A stretch of DNA of 64,000 nt from NCBI GenBank assembly GCA_037954325.1, contig JBBMNZ010000027.1, positions 8,086,501 to 8,150,500 of the forward strand, read 5' to 3'. The position numbers and the translations under genes were made by a program. Source of the stretch: Fistularia commersonii (lineage: Eukaryota > Chordata > Actinopteri > Syngnathiformes > Fistulariidae). Below, piece by piece: positions 50,361-62,300 of the stretch. Under the pieces are notes generated by a model. The model was not told the DNA's origin. It made no database searches and worked only from the letters and a program-made list of their open reading frames with translations. Every line of letters starts with the position of its first letter. Position 1 is the stretch's first letter.

Positions 50361-53300
50361 ATCGAGGCACTCCTCCGCTTCACGCCACGACATCCTCTCC
50401 TATTTCAAACACCCTCCAAGTTTTCGTGCAAGAGGGGTGTCAAGACTCAAGAGTTAGTGGTCTCCTGAGGGTGGTCACTGATACTGATAATATAAAAAGA
50501 TCCAATTATCGCCCCGAGGGGCAATGCAAACACACCAAGAAGGACAAATAAGACAAACATGCTGTTCATTTTCTTTTATTAATACACACCGAGGGGGCTG
50601 TTGAAATATTATTATATTTACAGTATTAATACACATCATCATAATATCAACTACTTCTTCTGAATGTGCCAAATGAATAATCACAGTCACTAATGATCAG
50701 TTCGGCAAAAAAAAATCCACTTTTTACTTGCCAAGGGATTACAAAAAGAATCCATTGTTCTAATAAGCAATGCATCTCAGCTATTCAGACAGAGCAAATC
50801 TATTTGATTGAATAAGCCCTCTGTCAAAGCCCCCCTCAGATGGGTGTCATATTAGCGAGTTGGACTTGTTTGTCTTCCAGAGATCATTTCAACAGGTCCC
50901 CTCGCAGCATAGTTTCACATCCGAGCAGGGGCAATCAGATAGCTGTCTGTGGATGTATATCATCAAGCTTGTACAACTCATCTCCCGGCTAATACATGCC
51001 TGAGAGATATAGATCTACGATGGGCCACGGTGGATGTAATGCTGCGCGCTGTGGAAGAGCGGCTCTGGTATTTCAACAGCCCCCTCGGTGTGCCTCTGTG
51101 ATAGTTCACAGGGCCACTGACACAGTTGCAGCTGTCACACGCAGCCTGTGGTCAAAACTGGGGAATAGCTGAGTAATAATAGGCTTCTGTCAACTAGAGT
51201 TATTGAGAACTTGGAGGAGTTTACAGTGAGGTGAATGAAGTCCCGTGCCATATTTGCTGGATCACTACTGTTTTGTAATTCTATATGAAAAGTACTGGTT
51301 TGCTTTTGGTCTCAGCCCAAGTGAGAACTCAAACCCCTGCATCCTGCCCTTCTTACGGTGATCCTGGTGGCTTACTTGTGTTTGTCGAGCAAATACTTTA
51401 GGGATCTTACGACTTTGAAAGCACCTGCTTGACTCTGTCCATGAATGAATACTGTCAGAGCCTAACTTTTAGAATAGGAGCATTAATTTTCAGCCTGTTA
51501 GGAAGAAGGACAAAGAAATTATTAGTCAAGACAAAAATATAAATATAGGAAAACAATTTGTTAAAGGATCTTGGTACCTAACTTGGTTAAGTGTCACATT
51601 TACAACATTTTAAGGGCCCTGAACTGCTCTTTGGGGCAACTTGAGTCATGTGTTAAAGCTATTCTTGCCCGTGTTAAAATTTCCATAGGACTACTGTGTA
51701 CAGCTGACAATGCTGCCTGAACTGAGATGTACACTGTCTGACAAACTTCTTGTTTCTTTTTTCTTCCAGATAAAAACTCAAGTATTCACCAAATACTGCA
51801 TTTCCATACTTTTACACTTTTGGTGTTTTATAATTCCATTCAATCATTCAGTGCGGATATGATTGTCATAAATGTGTCTTGGCTGGATCCGTCAACCCGG
51901 TCTCAAAATCCTCCATACAAATACATGGAATGCTTTATGTTTTATTTACATCTCCACTTTTTCTGTAATTCTAGTTCTGTACATATTACTTTGGTGGTCA
52001 AGCTGCTATTTTCTTGTATGGCAGCTGTCACAATGTTGCCATCCCAGCATGTGCTTTGCGGCTTATCAGCAGGCAGCCAGGCATGTCAGACGAGACACCA
52101 GGGTGGCTCATGGTACAATCCACCGTACCTTAGAAACCATGGCCTACCTGTCCAACTACTAGTAATTTACTGAAACAGAGCTGGGGGATTGACACAAGGA
52201 TTGGAACGACTTAGGTCTTTCTGATAGTTGGTGCATATTCAGTAGTTCAAATTTCACCCCAACCATTTTCCATGGAAAGAATAGACAGCATTATTGTTGC
52301 ATTCATGCTTACATTAAACACAGAGTAGCTGCCCCCCCCACCCCCCACAACAACAAAAAAAAATATTTTATTTTTTTTCCCTTAACGCATGTCATAGCAT
52401 CCCTCTGGTTTGCTGAATGGCTCTTTCCCTGCTAGCCTGGATTGAGCTCAAGCTCCTCAGCTAGAGCTCACTAGCTGATGCTGAGTCCAGCATCACTGAG
52501 TTGGTGACTGGACACTTACAGTCGAGGGCGCTGGGCTTCGCAGCCCCCTGCTCAAGGATCTGAAACTTGAACAATGAATGACAACTTTTGAATTTCTTTG
52601 AAAAATAAAAAAAAAAATCGAAATAAAAAAAAAGATGTACATCTATAAATAAAATAAATTAATTAATTTTCCTTGATAAAACATAACCGATTGGCCTTAG
52701 TTTTTTTTATTAATACATTTTCCTGACTATACCAAAGTGTCACTGTGTCATGCATGGAAAAATAAGAATCGGTTCAACATTTAAAGGAGCTCATTTGAGG
52801 TTTTAAGATCATAGAAATATTGTTTCCCTTGTTTCTGTTGCGGATTGATGATTCATTAGTCTGAAGAACTCATGGATAAAAGTAAGTCGATTTATTTTTT
52901 ATGCTGTATTACTTATAGTTTGAGATTTCTCTCTTGACTTCAGACTTTTGAAGATGGAATCATTTCAGTGTGGACTGGCTGATACTGCCGGGTGAACCGC
53001 TCAGGCTAGTGATAATGATTTCATTGTCAGTGTCCGTAATGAAATTTTCCAATTCCTCTTCACTTACAAGTTTTAAGGAAAATGACTTGACCGTTCCAAT
53101 CAATCCATCCATCAATCCTGTTGTTGTGGTTAAACTCAAGTGAACTCATCTGAACACTTGACATGTGCATTGTTCATTTCATGGTCATGTTAAGAGTTCT
53201 CCCATCATTAAAGAATCAGTTTTTTCATTATAATATGGCATTTAGGTTTCACTTCCAATAAGTTCAAAAAAAAAAAAAATCTTTATAGATCAAGGAGGAA

Positions 53301-54380
53301 ACAAATATCAATAACTAGTGATGAGAGTCCACAAACCCATAAGAACAGATATTGTGTAGGGTATCATCGATGATGCCTCCATTTTCTCTCCCCATCAGTA
53401 ACAGTATCGCTTTTTGAGTTTTATTATAATTTCACATTTAGGACATAAAATTAGTACATAAGCTGTGTGCTCAGGTGTGTAGGCACATTAAATGCAATGC
53501 CTTCTTTCTATTTACCAAGTTTTGTCTGCAAAATCAGGACAACAACCAACAAGAACTGAAACATCTATTATGACATTTGAGTTTGGTAACTTTGGATGAG
53601 TCAAACACAGCAGAAGCATGAAGACGTGACATTGTGAGAATGTGGCACAAAACAGATTCCATATTTAAAAGCTGTGCCAGGAGCAGCTGTGCAACAGTAA
53701 TTGACATTGCCTCCTCGAATTTTAGTGCCTGACAAATTTAGCATAGGTCTCAGTTCAGAGGCTGGACTCAATATAGCTTCAGGTTTAGTGCTGACTCAGA
53801 AATACCACCTTGTCCTGACACTAAACTAACAGACACTTAGAGAAGCTTGTCTGCTTGCCAGAAGCACCTCTGTGATAGTCATCCTGGCAAGAACCTGTTG
53901 TGGTTCTACACCTATTCTTCATGCTGTAAAACTTTCCTTCAGGAACACACACGCACACATGAACTGTATATATATTTGGCTTGTGTATTTTTTTTTTTTT
54001 GAGTTTCAAAGAACTTAAGTTTTTAGTTTCTTTCTATTTTAGGCAGAACATTTCTTCCAATAATTAAGGTAGCCTGTTAGACACTACCTTACTCTCCATG
54101 GGAAGGAATTTCAGCATTTATTACTGCTGCATTTATACACACATATATATACATATTGTAGCAAGTCATGAATACTGGGAATAATGTTGATGCTCATTTT
54201 CTGTGCTATTTTGGGGTTGCTGGAGAATTTTTGGGTGTTTTTTTTTTTTACCTGGAATTGGGTGGGAACAGTTAGATGGATTGCAGGCTTCTGTGGTGTG
54301 GCTGTGGCCAAAAACAGCTATTGATCATTAAACAGATGTTTTACCAGATATGTGTGTGTGTATATATATATATATCAATT
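50361..54380. other. TPM1-TLN2 intergenic sequence, TPM1-proximal part
   Basis: No gene was found. It holds a 24-bp inverted repeat pair at 50585-50608 and 51069-51092, a run of small palindromes near 52456-52500, and poly-A and CA-type simple sequence. The part at 50.82-51.15 kb is complex and repeat-free and could contain TPM1 regulatory sequence; it includes an E-box CAGCTG at 51130. Confidence 0.6.
50585..51092. repeat. Perfect 24-bp inverted repeat enclosing 460 bp
   Basis: Plus-strand 50585-50608 is the exact reverse complement of 51069-51092; the core is GAGGGGGCTGTTGAAATA. A diverged third copy of the motif is at 50886-50904 (ATTTCAACAG, then TCCCCTCG). The arms could be the termini of a non-autonomous DNA element, but no convincing target-site duplication is seen outside them. 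Confidence 0.6.
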
Positions 54381-54850
54381 TAGCGGTTGATCTACCTTGC
54401 CATCCTCACCTATGGTCACGAGCTGTTGGTATTGACCGAAAGAACGAGATTGCCGACACAAGTGGCCGAAATGAGTTTCCTCCACAGGGTGGCTGGACTC
54501 TCCCTTAGAGATAGAGTGAGAAGTTCGGTCATCCGGGAGGAGCTCGGAATAGAGCCGCTGCTCCTCCGCATAGAGAGGAGTCAGATGAGGTGGCTTGGGC
54601 ATCTGGTCAAAATGCCTCCTGTGCACCTCCCAGGGGTGGTATTCCAGGCATGTCAATATAGGAAGAGGCCACGGGGAAGACCCATGACGTGCTGGAGAGA
54701 CTATGTCTCAAGACTGGCCTGCGAACATCTTGGGGTCCCCCCAGAGGAGCTGGACCACGTGGCGGGGGAGAGGGAGGTCTGGGCTTCACTGCATCGCCTG
54801 CTGTCCCCCAACCGGCTACAGATAAGCTGGGGGGGGGGGGGGGGGTGGGG
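54380..54850 (+). mobile_element. 3' fragment of a non-LTR (LINE) retrotransposon
   Basis: Open frame with the C-terminal end of a reverse-transcriptase ORF common in teleosts: LSLRDRVRSSVIREELGIEP, ERSQMRWLGHLVKMPPVHLP, RRPRG-type RKRPRGRPMTCWRDYVSRLA and AGEREVWASLHRLLSPN. The reverse-transcriptase core is absent, so the copy is heavily 5'-truncated. The uninterrupted frame suggests moderate age. A 17-G run at 54829-54845 and a GGATGGATATATA stretch follow, consistent with a GGAT-type tail. The clade (L2/Rex-like) is not resolved. Confidence 0.85.
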
Positions 54851-54904
54851 GGTGGATGGATATATACATATCTATATACAGGTATACATATATGTATATA
54901 TATA

Positions 54905-56150
54905 CAGTGGGGAGAAAAAGTATTTGATATATTGATTTTTCAGCTTTTCCTTCTTGCAAAGCATGTCGAGGCCTGTAATTTTTATCATAGGTACTCTTCA
55001 ACTGTGAGTGACAGAATCTGAGACAAAAATCCAGAAAATCACATTGTTTGACTTTCAAATAATAAATTTGCTTTTTATTGCATGACACAAGTATTGGATC
55101 GCAAACAAACCAATAAGAATTGCGGTTCTCACAGACTTATTACTTCATCTCTCAAAAATCCTCCCGTTCTCCACTCATTACCTGTATTAACTGCACCCGT
55201 CTGAACTCCTTACCTGTATAAAAGACACCTGTCCACACACTCAATTGAACAAACTCCAACCTTTCCACAATGGCCAAGACCAGAGAGCTGTGTAAGGACA
55301 TCAAGGATAAAACTGTAGACATGCACAAGGCTGGGATGGACTACAGGACAATAGGTAAGCAGTTTGGTGAGAAGGCAACAACTTTTGGCACAATTGTTGG
55401 AAAATGGAAGAAGTTCAAGATGATGGTCAATCTCCCTCAGTCTGGGGCTCCATGCAAGATCTCATGTGGGGTATCAATGACCATGAGGAAGGTGAGGGAT
55501 CAGCCCAGAACTACATGGCTGGACCTGGTTAATGACCTGAAGAGAGCCGGGACCACAGTCTCAAAGAAAACCATTACTGATATGTCATCATGGATTAAAA
55601 TTCTTCAGTGCATGCAAGGCCACCGTGCTCTAGCCAGCACATGTCAAGGCCCATCTGAAGTTTGCCAATGACCATCTGGATGATCCGGAGGAGGAATGGA
55701 AGAAGGTCATGTGGTCTGATGAGACAAAATAGAGCTAAACTCCACTCGCCGTGTTTGGAGGAAGAAAAAGGACGAGTACAACCCCAAGAACACCATCTCA
55801 GCCATAAAGCATGGATGTGGAAAGATCATTCTTTGGGGATGCTTTTCGGCAAAGGGGACGGGATGACTGCACCGTATTGAGGGGAGGATGGACGGAGCCA
55901 TGTTTCCCAAGATCTTGGCCAACAACCTCCATCTCTCAGTAAGAGCCTTGAAGATGGGTTGTGGCTGGGTCTTCAAGCATGACGATGACCCGAAACACAC
56001 AGCCAGGGCAACTAAGAAGTGGCTCCATAAGAAGCATCTCAAGGTTGTAGAGTGGCCTAGCTAGTCTCCAGACCTGAACCTAGGTAGCTATACCAAAGCC
56101 TGAAGAATATGGAGAAGATCTGTATGGAGTGGACCAAAAACCATGCTGCA
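54905..56150 (+). mobile_element. Decayed Tc1-like DNA transposon, 3' end lost
   Basis: Starts after a TA with CAGTGGGGAGAAAAAGTATT, the typical terminal inverted repeat of a widespread teleost Tc1 family. The transposase begins at 55270 (MAKTRELCKDIKDKTVDMHK). The DNA-binding part reads fairly well, then the frame breaks. Later pieces can still be read: WSDET (first catalytic Asp) near 55715, WGCFSAKGTG near 55840, HDDDPKHTARAT (second Asp) near 55985. A stop follows in WPS*SPDLN at 56060 and the expected catalytic Glu motif is missing. The copy ends in a GT tract near 56150 without a recognisable 3' inverted repeat, so it cannot move by itself. Confidence 0.93.
55270..56075 (+). pseudogene. 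Tc1-like transposase pseudogene
   Basis: The N-terminal frame 55270-55671 (133 codons) carries the helix-turn-helix region (MDYRTIGKQFGEKATTFGTI). Downstream parts need at least one frame shift and contain in-frame stops. Two of the three DDE catalytic positions are visible and the third is lost. Relic only. Confidence 0.9.
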
Positions 56151-56640
56151 GGGTGTGTGTGTGTGTATATAAGTTGAGTGTGCTAATGATTATTTTTCTG
56201 AACAATAAAATACTTTTTACTCACTTTTAGTCTGGCAAGTTGCTTAAAAATATAGTGGTTTCTATCAGAGTAATGTACTTATTTACTTTCAGTGTATTCA
56301 TTTACATTGAGAATCACAGTTTAAACATAAAAATAATCCGTTGTTTAACTCTGCTTTTTCTGCTTTTATATATTTGAGCACCTCTGGCAGGAAGGTCATT
56401 ATTTAGGACATTTGTGTCACTCCTAACATGTGTTTCAACATTGTCTGTTATACATTTCAATTTTGTTTTCGAGGGTCCTTGGCACCTAATTTCAAATGAT
56501 ATGAAGAGAAAATTGTTATTTTCAATAGTATGGTGGTGGTGATTGATATTGGGCAAAATTATAAAATTATAATAAATGACTTTCAAACTCAGATCAGATG
56601 TACACACAGTATGTGTTTTGCAAATGCATGTCTCATATCG
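56150..56640. other. Non-coding sequence between the Tc1 relic and the TLN2 3' UTR
   Basis: AT-rich. A stretch near 56205-56225 (AAATACTTTTTACTCACTTT) loosely resembles a worn Tc1 terminal repeat but is too diverged to call. Nothing else seen. Confidence 0.5.
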
Positions 56641-56654
56641 AACAGGGAAAATCG

Positions 56655-59188
56655 AGACACATTGAAATCCTTTATTTAAGTGAATACAAAAAATAGTTTT
56701 GAGGCCAGATAAATATCTTTTATATTGTATGTTATCACTTCTTTATCACAACTTAATTGTAGTAACTTCATAATTGTATTTCTCTTAAGGGTCAAACATT
56801 GGCTACAGAACACTTCAATTACTCCACATTTTTGAATTGTATCACAACATCTTAATGGGTATATCGAAATGTTCTCATCACATTTATCTCCCATAGAATT
56901 AAAAGCACAAGAAAAAAAAAAAGAAACATAGAATTTCAGTGAATTGTAACATACATTGAAGCAGTTGACAGACCCAATTTTCCAGTCTTTTGCAGTTTAT
57001 AACCATTGTTACACGTGCTCATGGAATATATAAGGTAACTGCTATACTTGCAGCCAGTCTCTCTGCCATCCCTGAAAGACCCTACATGAGGGAGACAGAC
57101 AGAAAGTAAACAGGGATACAATTTTCTCAGCACTTCAGGGGGATAGCAAGTTTGATGTGGGACAACAAATGTTAAAAAAAAAACCACAAATGTGAAATTA
57201 CATTCCAGAACAAACTGACTGCCTGATACTTTCTACAGACGGATACGGTGACGCTGTCAATCAAGCAGACCAGACATTGTATGGGCTACGGACTAAGGCA
57301 CTAATAATAACACTACAGATTGGACTCATGAGCCATGGACCCCACCCGTCACGACATCTCAAACCTTATTGACACTGACAAGTAATTGCCCCCCTTTTAG
57401 CCAATTTGCGTCAGTTGTGGCATTCAGTCTGCGTACGTCAGTCACTCAAGAGTATTCTTCAATTTTGTGACTGTATAAAGTGAGATGTATCTGAAGCACA
57501 AAGCCATGCAATGCACAGCAGGACCCAAATCTTACAAACTGTAGTTGAAAAATTCAAACACAGCCATTTCAGTAAGACAAGGAGCCAAACACACTACAAT
57601 CAAATTCAGTAAACAGTATCTTCTATTGCAGCAAGTAGTATATTCAGTCAAGTCACACAGAGCACCCTTAATTGAAAAAACAATGTAGGATGGTTGCCTG
57701 TGGTGATTAGTGTCTCAGTCATTGAAGAAAAAAGAAAATAAAATTCAAATATATCTTGGAACTTTGGATTGCATAAAGTGTTACTTGTTATACCTTGGAA
57801 TTAGATTTTTGCAAAGTTATCAAATACTTTGCGAGTTCACAGACGGCGAAGTTGAACTGAGGCTCACCAATCCCTGTTGGTATCATATTGCTGGAAACAT
57901 ATCCATCATTAGATTCATTCAAATCTAGGCTAGTAAGGGAGAAGAAACCATTACAAAAGCAGAGGTGAATAAATAAAGACTCATCACTGAAAAGGGGCTA
58001 ATTTGAAAAATTCATCTGGACAGATGGCGTTAGCAAATGCAAAGTAAACACATGTACAGTATCTCCAGGATCAATACTTTACATTGAATGTGGCGTTAGC
58101 GGCATCTTTACTGCCCTCCTAAGCACCATCCATGTTATTGCATCAAATTCTCTTTGCGGTGTGTAACAAATGTTTGTTTATGCATGTAAGCTCTTAGAAG
58201 CACCACAGGCTCTGACATAGAGAGAGAAGGTCAGCCCTCAAAATAAGAGATCAATCTCATCTAAAAATCGAAGATTATACATCCATTCTATGGTTACCGG
58301 CTACCTGTGTAGAAATGTGTTCATATTACGGCTGTAAAACCTGATTCTTAGCAACTGCGCATAGTGACACTGCAGGGGGAGACAAACAGGCGGACATAAT
58401 TGCATCTTAGAAAACGGTAACTTAGCAGGAGAGTTTTTAGGTGACTGCATGAAAATGTCAAATCTTCAGCACGATGAAAAAAAATGCTTCAATGACATTT
58501 TAGACCCCCCCCCCCCAAAAAAAAAAACAACAACTGTCCATTATTTAAATGTATATTATGGTCCAAGCTGCACTTCTATGCAAAAGCTCATGTTCCTTCA
58601 TCTCATGTTTCATGACCACTGCATTATGGTCAAGACACACGGTCATGTCACTTACATGGCAAGTATGCGCGCTTCCACATTATGCTTGGACACACTTCAC
58701 AGAGGAGAAAGGCCCACATTTATACAATATCAGTGTAGCTCCTTAGCTGACATTACAGATAAATGGCTATATGACAGTAACAGCAATACAATCAATTCTT
58801 CATCTTTAGAGTTAAGAACTAGAGCTGCAGCTTGTAAGACACAAGACATAAACTGTAGCTTCTAGACAAAAATGAGGACAAATGTGCTTTTACGGCTTGC
58901 CCCAGGCAGGTCACATTCTGGTAGAGATTATTGTCAGTCAAAGTACGCAACGCTATACTCAAGAACATCGAGTACTTCTTCAGTCATTTTACCACAATCC
59001 TTATGTTGAGTTTTCTGTAAGTAGTCATTTCCACGCAGTAGTATTTAGCTGTACCTTTAAGGGCTCTCTCAATGTAAAGTGATTGATAATAAGTCATTGT
59101 GTGGTGCAGGTCTGTACCAACAAAGATCTGCTTCTCATATCTTTTCAAGACTATGCCTTGGTGTGTGGGTTGCTTTTTTTTTTTTAAA
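56655..59188 (-). other. TLN2: TLN2 3' untranslated region (probable)
   Basis: Extends from the TLN2 stop to the first good AATAAA on the minus strand (56676-56671), giving about 2.5 kb. No other gene or repeat was recognised here. A pure C run at 58506-58516 and short poly-A are simple sequence. The 3' end is inferred, and earlier sites with variant signals are possible. Confidence 0.45.
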
Positions 59189-59317
59189 TTAATTGTTGTC
59201 CTCACGAAGTTCACTGGGGAGGAACTTGTACTGCTGCTGCCTGATCTGAGCTAGTTTCTTCCGAGCCTCCTCCAACTCTCGTTCCTTCCTCAGCATTTCC
59301 TCCTGGGCAGCAATGAT
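59189..59317 (-). CDS. TLN2: TLN2 last coding exon, dimerisation helix
   Basis: 42 codons and TAA at 59191-59189. IIAAQEEMLRKERELEEARK then KLAQIRQQQYKFLPSELRED and NN. A single amphipathic helix that pairs in the talin dimer and is needed for actin binding. Acceptor GTCCATTTAG. Confidence 0.98.
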   Translation of the reverse strand: MIAAQEEMLRKERELEEARKKLAQIRQQQYKFLPSELREDNN

Positions 59318-62300
59318 CTAAATGGACAAAAGAATGAATTTGTATGCTGCAGAAAAGGTACTTTTTAGATCTGAGAAACAGCATCTCCTTGGTGATTTTC
59401 AAGAAATTTAATTTCTCTGCTGATAATCATGGGTAAAATGCTATGAATTTGTGAATTTATGCTGTCCTTGAATCAACTTCACCTCATTTTGAATAGAGGT
59501 GATTTTTTTCAAATATTACTCTTTAAACAGCGTAACTTGCCAATTAATTTTCACTTTAAAAATGCACTTCTTCAATTACATTGTTATTATACTATTAATC
59601 GCATTATTATTATTCTTCTTCTTATTATTATATGGTTATTTATATTGTGATTTTCCATTAGTATCCCTGATGTTGAAAATAGTCAACCATAGCAAAACAT
59701 GCCGTGATAGAATCCAGATGACGCAAAGGCTTTTATAACATTGAGTGGTCTCAGACCATTTTACCTGAGCAATTCCGCCCACAAACTTGGTCTTGACAAC
59801 CACATTGTCTTCATCTGCTTTATCAAACGCTGCTTTCTGAGCCGCCCGCACCAGGTTGTCTGAGGCCTTCTTCACTGCATTCCCAGCGATCTAATGGAAG
59901 ATGAGACAGCTTTCAAAAAAACAAGCACTTCTAAAATGACATATTCTGTAAAATTGGTTTTCTGAGGATTTGCTACAACCAGAATATGATTTAGAAGCCA
60001 CTTTTCTTTTTGATGTACGGGTAAAATAAGGTACCTCCTATCCTGAGTCATTTCATTCATTTTTGCCACACTATGTTGATGCCCGAACAATGTAGCACAA
60101 TTTTTTTTCTTTAGTTAAAAAAAAAAAAAAAAAAAATCTAGTTTACAGGAACAGACAATATTCAGTTTCTATGGATTTGTCAAGCAGTAATATGCAGCTA
60201 ATAACCTGAAGGTAGCTGATCTGCAAAGTGTGTTTGTACCTGCAGCCTCCTCATGGCCTCTGAGTCTTGGTCAGCCTTCACCTTGCAGGCGACGAGCAGC
60301 TGGGCAGTCGAGGCAGCCACCTGCTTGGCTGAAGAGATGAGCTTCTCCTCACTGGCATGGCCTTGCACAGAGGCATTGGCCGCCTCGCACAGATTACTGG
60401 TTGCTGCTGCGACCATACGTGCCTGACAGGGAGAGGGGAAAATTAAGTCATCTGGGTTGTGAAATTGTGTCTTGGATTGAACCTGGCTAAATATTGTCCT
60501 TCAAGCTTACAGCAGAGATGAGTCCTTGGGACCACTGTCCGTCATCCACAGCGTTGGCTGGAATGGAGCCCACTTTGCCCTGAGCCACCAGCTCCCTTTG
60601 AGCAGCAGAGGCAGATTTAACCAAAGCACTGGTGGCTGCAGCGATGGACTTGGCTGCCTCCAAGATCTGCTCCTCAAAGTTCAGTGTCTCATCGGCCAGC
60701 TAAGGGGGAAGAAGAGAAATAGACCGGATGAGTTTTGTAACTAGGCTTATGAATTGTATTTCTTTAAAGAAAAAAAAAATGCATGCATACATAGATATCT
60801 AGTGCACTTTTGTTCACATTCTAAAGTGGAGCACAGTTGATATAAAACCAGCAAAATGAAACATGAAATAGTTGACATTCACTCAACTCAAGTTTCAGCG
60901 AATTTCTAATAGTTTCAAATAACCCCATTAGCAAGTGTATTCAATCCAAAAAAGTCAAAAATTTGTCATTCTCCCAATTGATGAAAGTAAGAAAAGTAGA
61001 ACTTTGATGGAAAACCTTTTAAATTAATCACTCTATTATCACCACTGATGCAGTTGTCGAAAGGAAAAACAATGTTGACTCCCCAAAAGATTCATTCAGC
61101 CGAACATAAGAGATCTAACTTGAGAGCAACAGCTGATAAAAAGCTTCTGTAGATAGGAACAAAGAGGAAACTAGATTCTGCACAGATAATCGGTCAGTAA
61201 TTATGCATCCCACCCACTCCAATCCACTCCACTCTGACTGTTAAGACTTTTTGCCACACAAACACATTCATGCCACAAGTTTGTAGACAGAGCGGGACAC
61301 TGTAGGAATATGTTTGATATATAGTTGGGACTGAATAACAACCTAATATATCAAACATATCAGACAGAGCCCTGCAGAGAAGGCCTCCTGAGTTGGGGGT
61401 AGGCAGGGGCGCGGGGAAGGAGGCAGGGAGGGGGTTAATTGGGAGCCAGAGAACACAGAGTACGCTGGAACAGGCTTTGGCTAGAATTACTAGAGATGGA
61501 TGGAGGGGGAGAATGCGGCCGGGGCTAATCTAATAATGAGTAGGTGAAAGAGGTGGGGTTTCAGTGAGTATTAAAACATCATTTTTGCTCACTCTCTGTC
61601 GGAGTGGTCAAAAATAAATGATATCAAAAGCAACGGTGTGATGGAAATGGATGCCAAATTAAGTGGGTAAAAGGTGAATGCATTCGATTGGAATGGGAAA
61701 ATGGTTATTGTTAAATTCTCTAAATCTGGGTCATTTTGATGGGAAATTTGTCAAAAGCGAAGAGACATCACAAAAGACGGATCACCCTTCCCTGCAAATA
61801 TTAAAACAAAAGGTGCCTCATCCAAATCTGTACACAGAAAGGTAAAAGGTGGATTTTTATAATATCTTGCATATCAAAACCATCAGCTGATCACTGTGTG
61901 AAAGGAAAGGGAAAAGGGAAAAAAAATGTGTTGCTTCAGCTTAACTTCAGTTCAAATATCTATTCACTGTGAAATTGTAAGTGGGAAACGTATTCTGTCA
62001 TTTAACTTTTTCCTAAACAACCCATTTGACAGAGAGAACTATTAAATTTGTCATTAGTGCAAAGCAGCAAAAGAAAAATATATAGAATAATTCACTGTGC
62101 CGTAACTGCTTAGTAGTTTGTTTAGTACACTGCTAAGGACAAATTTAGTAGCTTTTTATACATTCCATTGTATTTGTTTTCAAATTACCAAAAAAACTGT
62201 TTTTGCAATATCCCCATGTACCCAGAAACCATTTGCAATTTGAGGTAAAAATAAATGAATTAGTAAGCATTGTACTTTTAAATGGTGTCTGAAAGGAGAT

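Noticed and set aside
51240..51262. CCATATTTGC as a CArG (SRF) box for TPM1
   Set aside because: One base off the consensus and over 1 kb from the start; not strong enough to annotate.
51820..52173. 117-codon and 96-codon overlapping frames upstream of TPM1
   Set aside because: No family resemblance, no splice context, two frames equally open.
55707..56042. Minus-strand 111-codon frame
   Set aside because: Antisense of the Tc1-like transposase relic.
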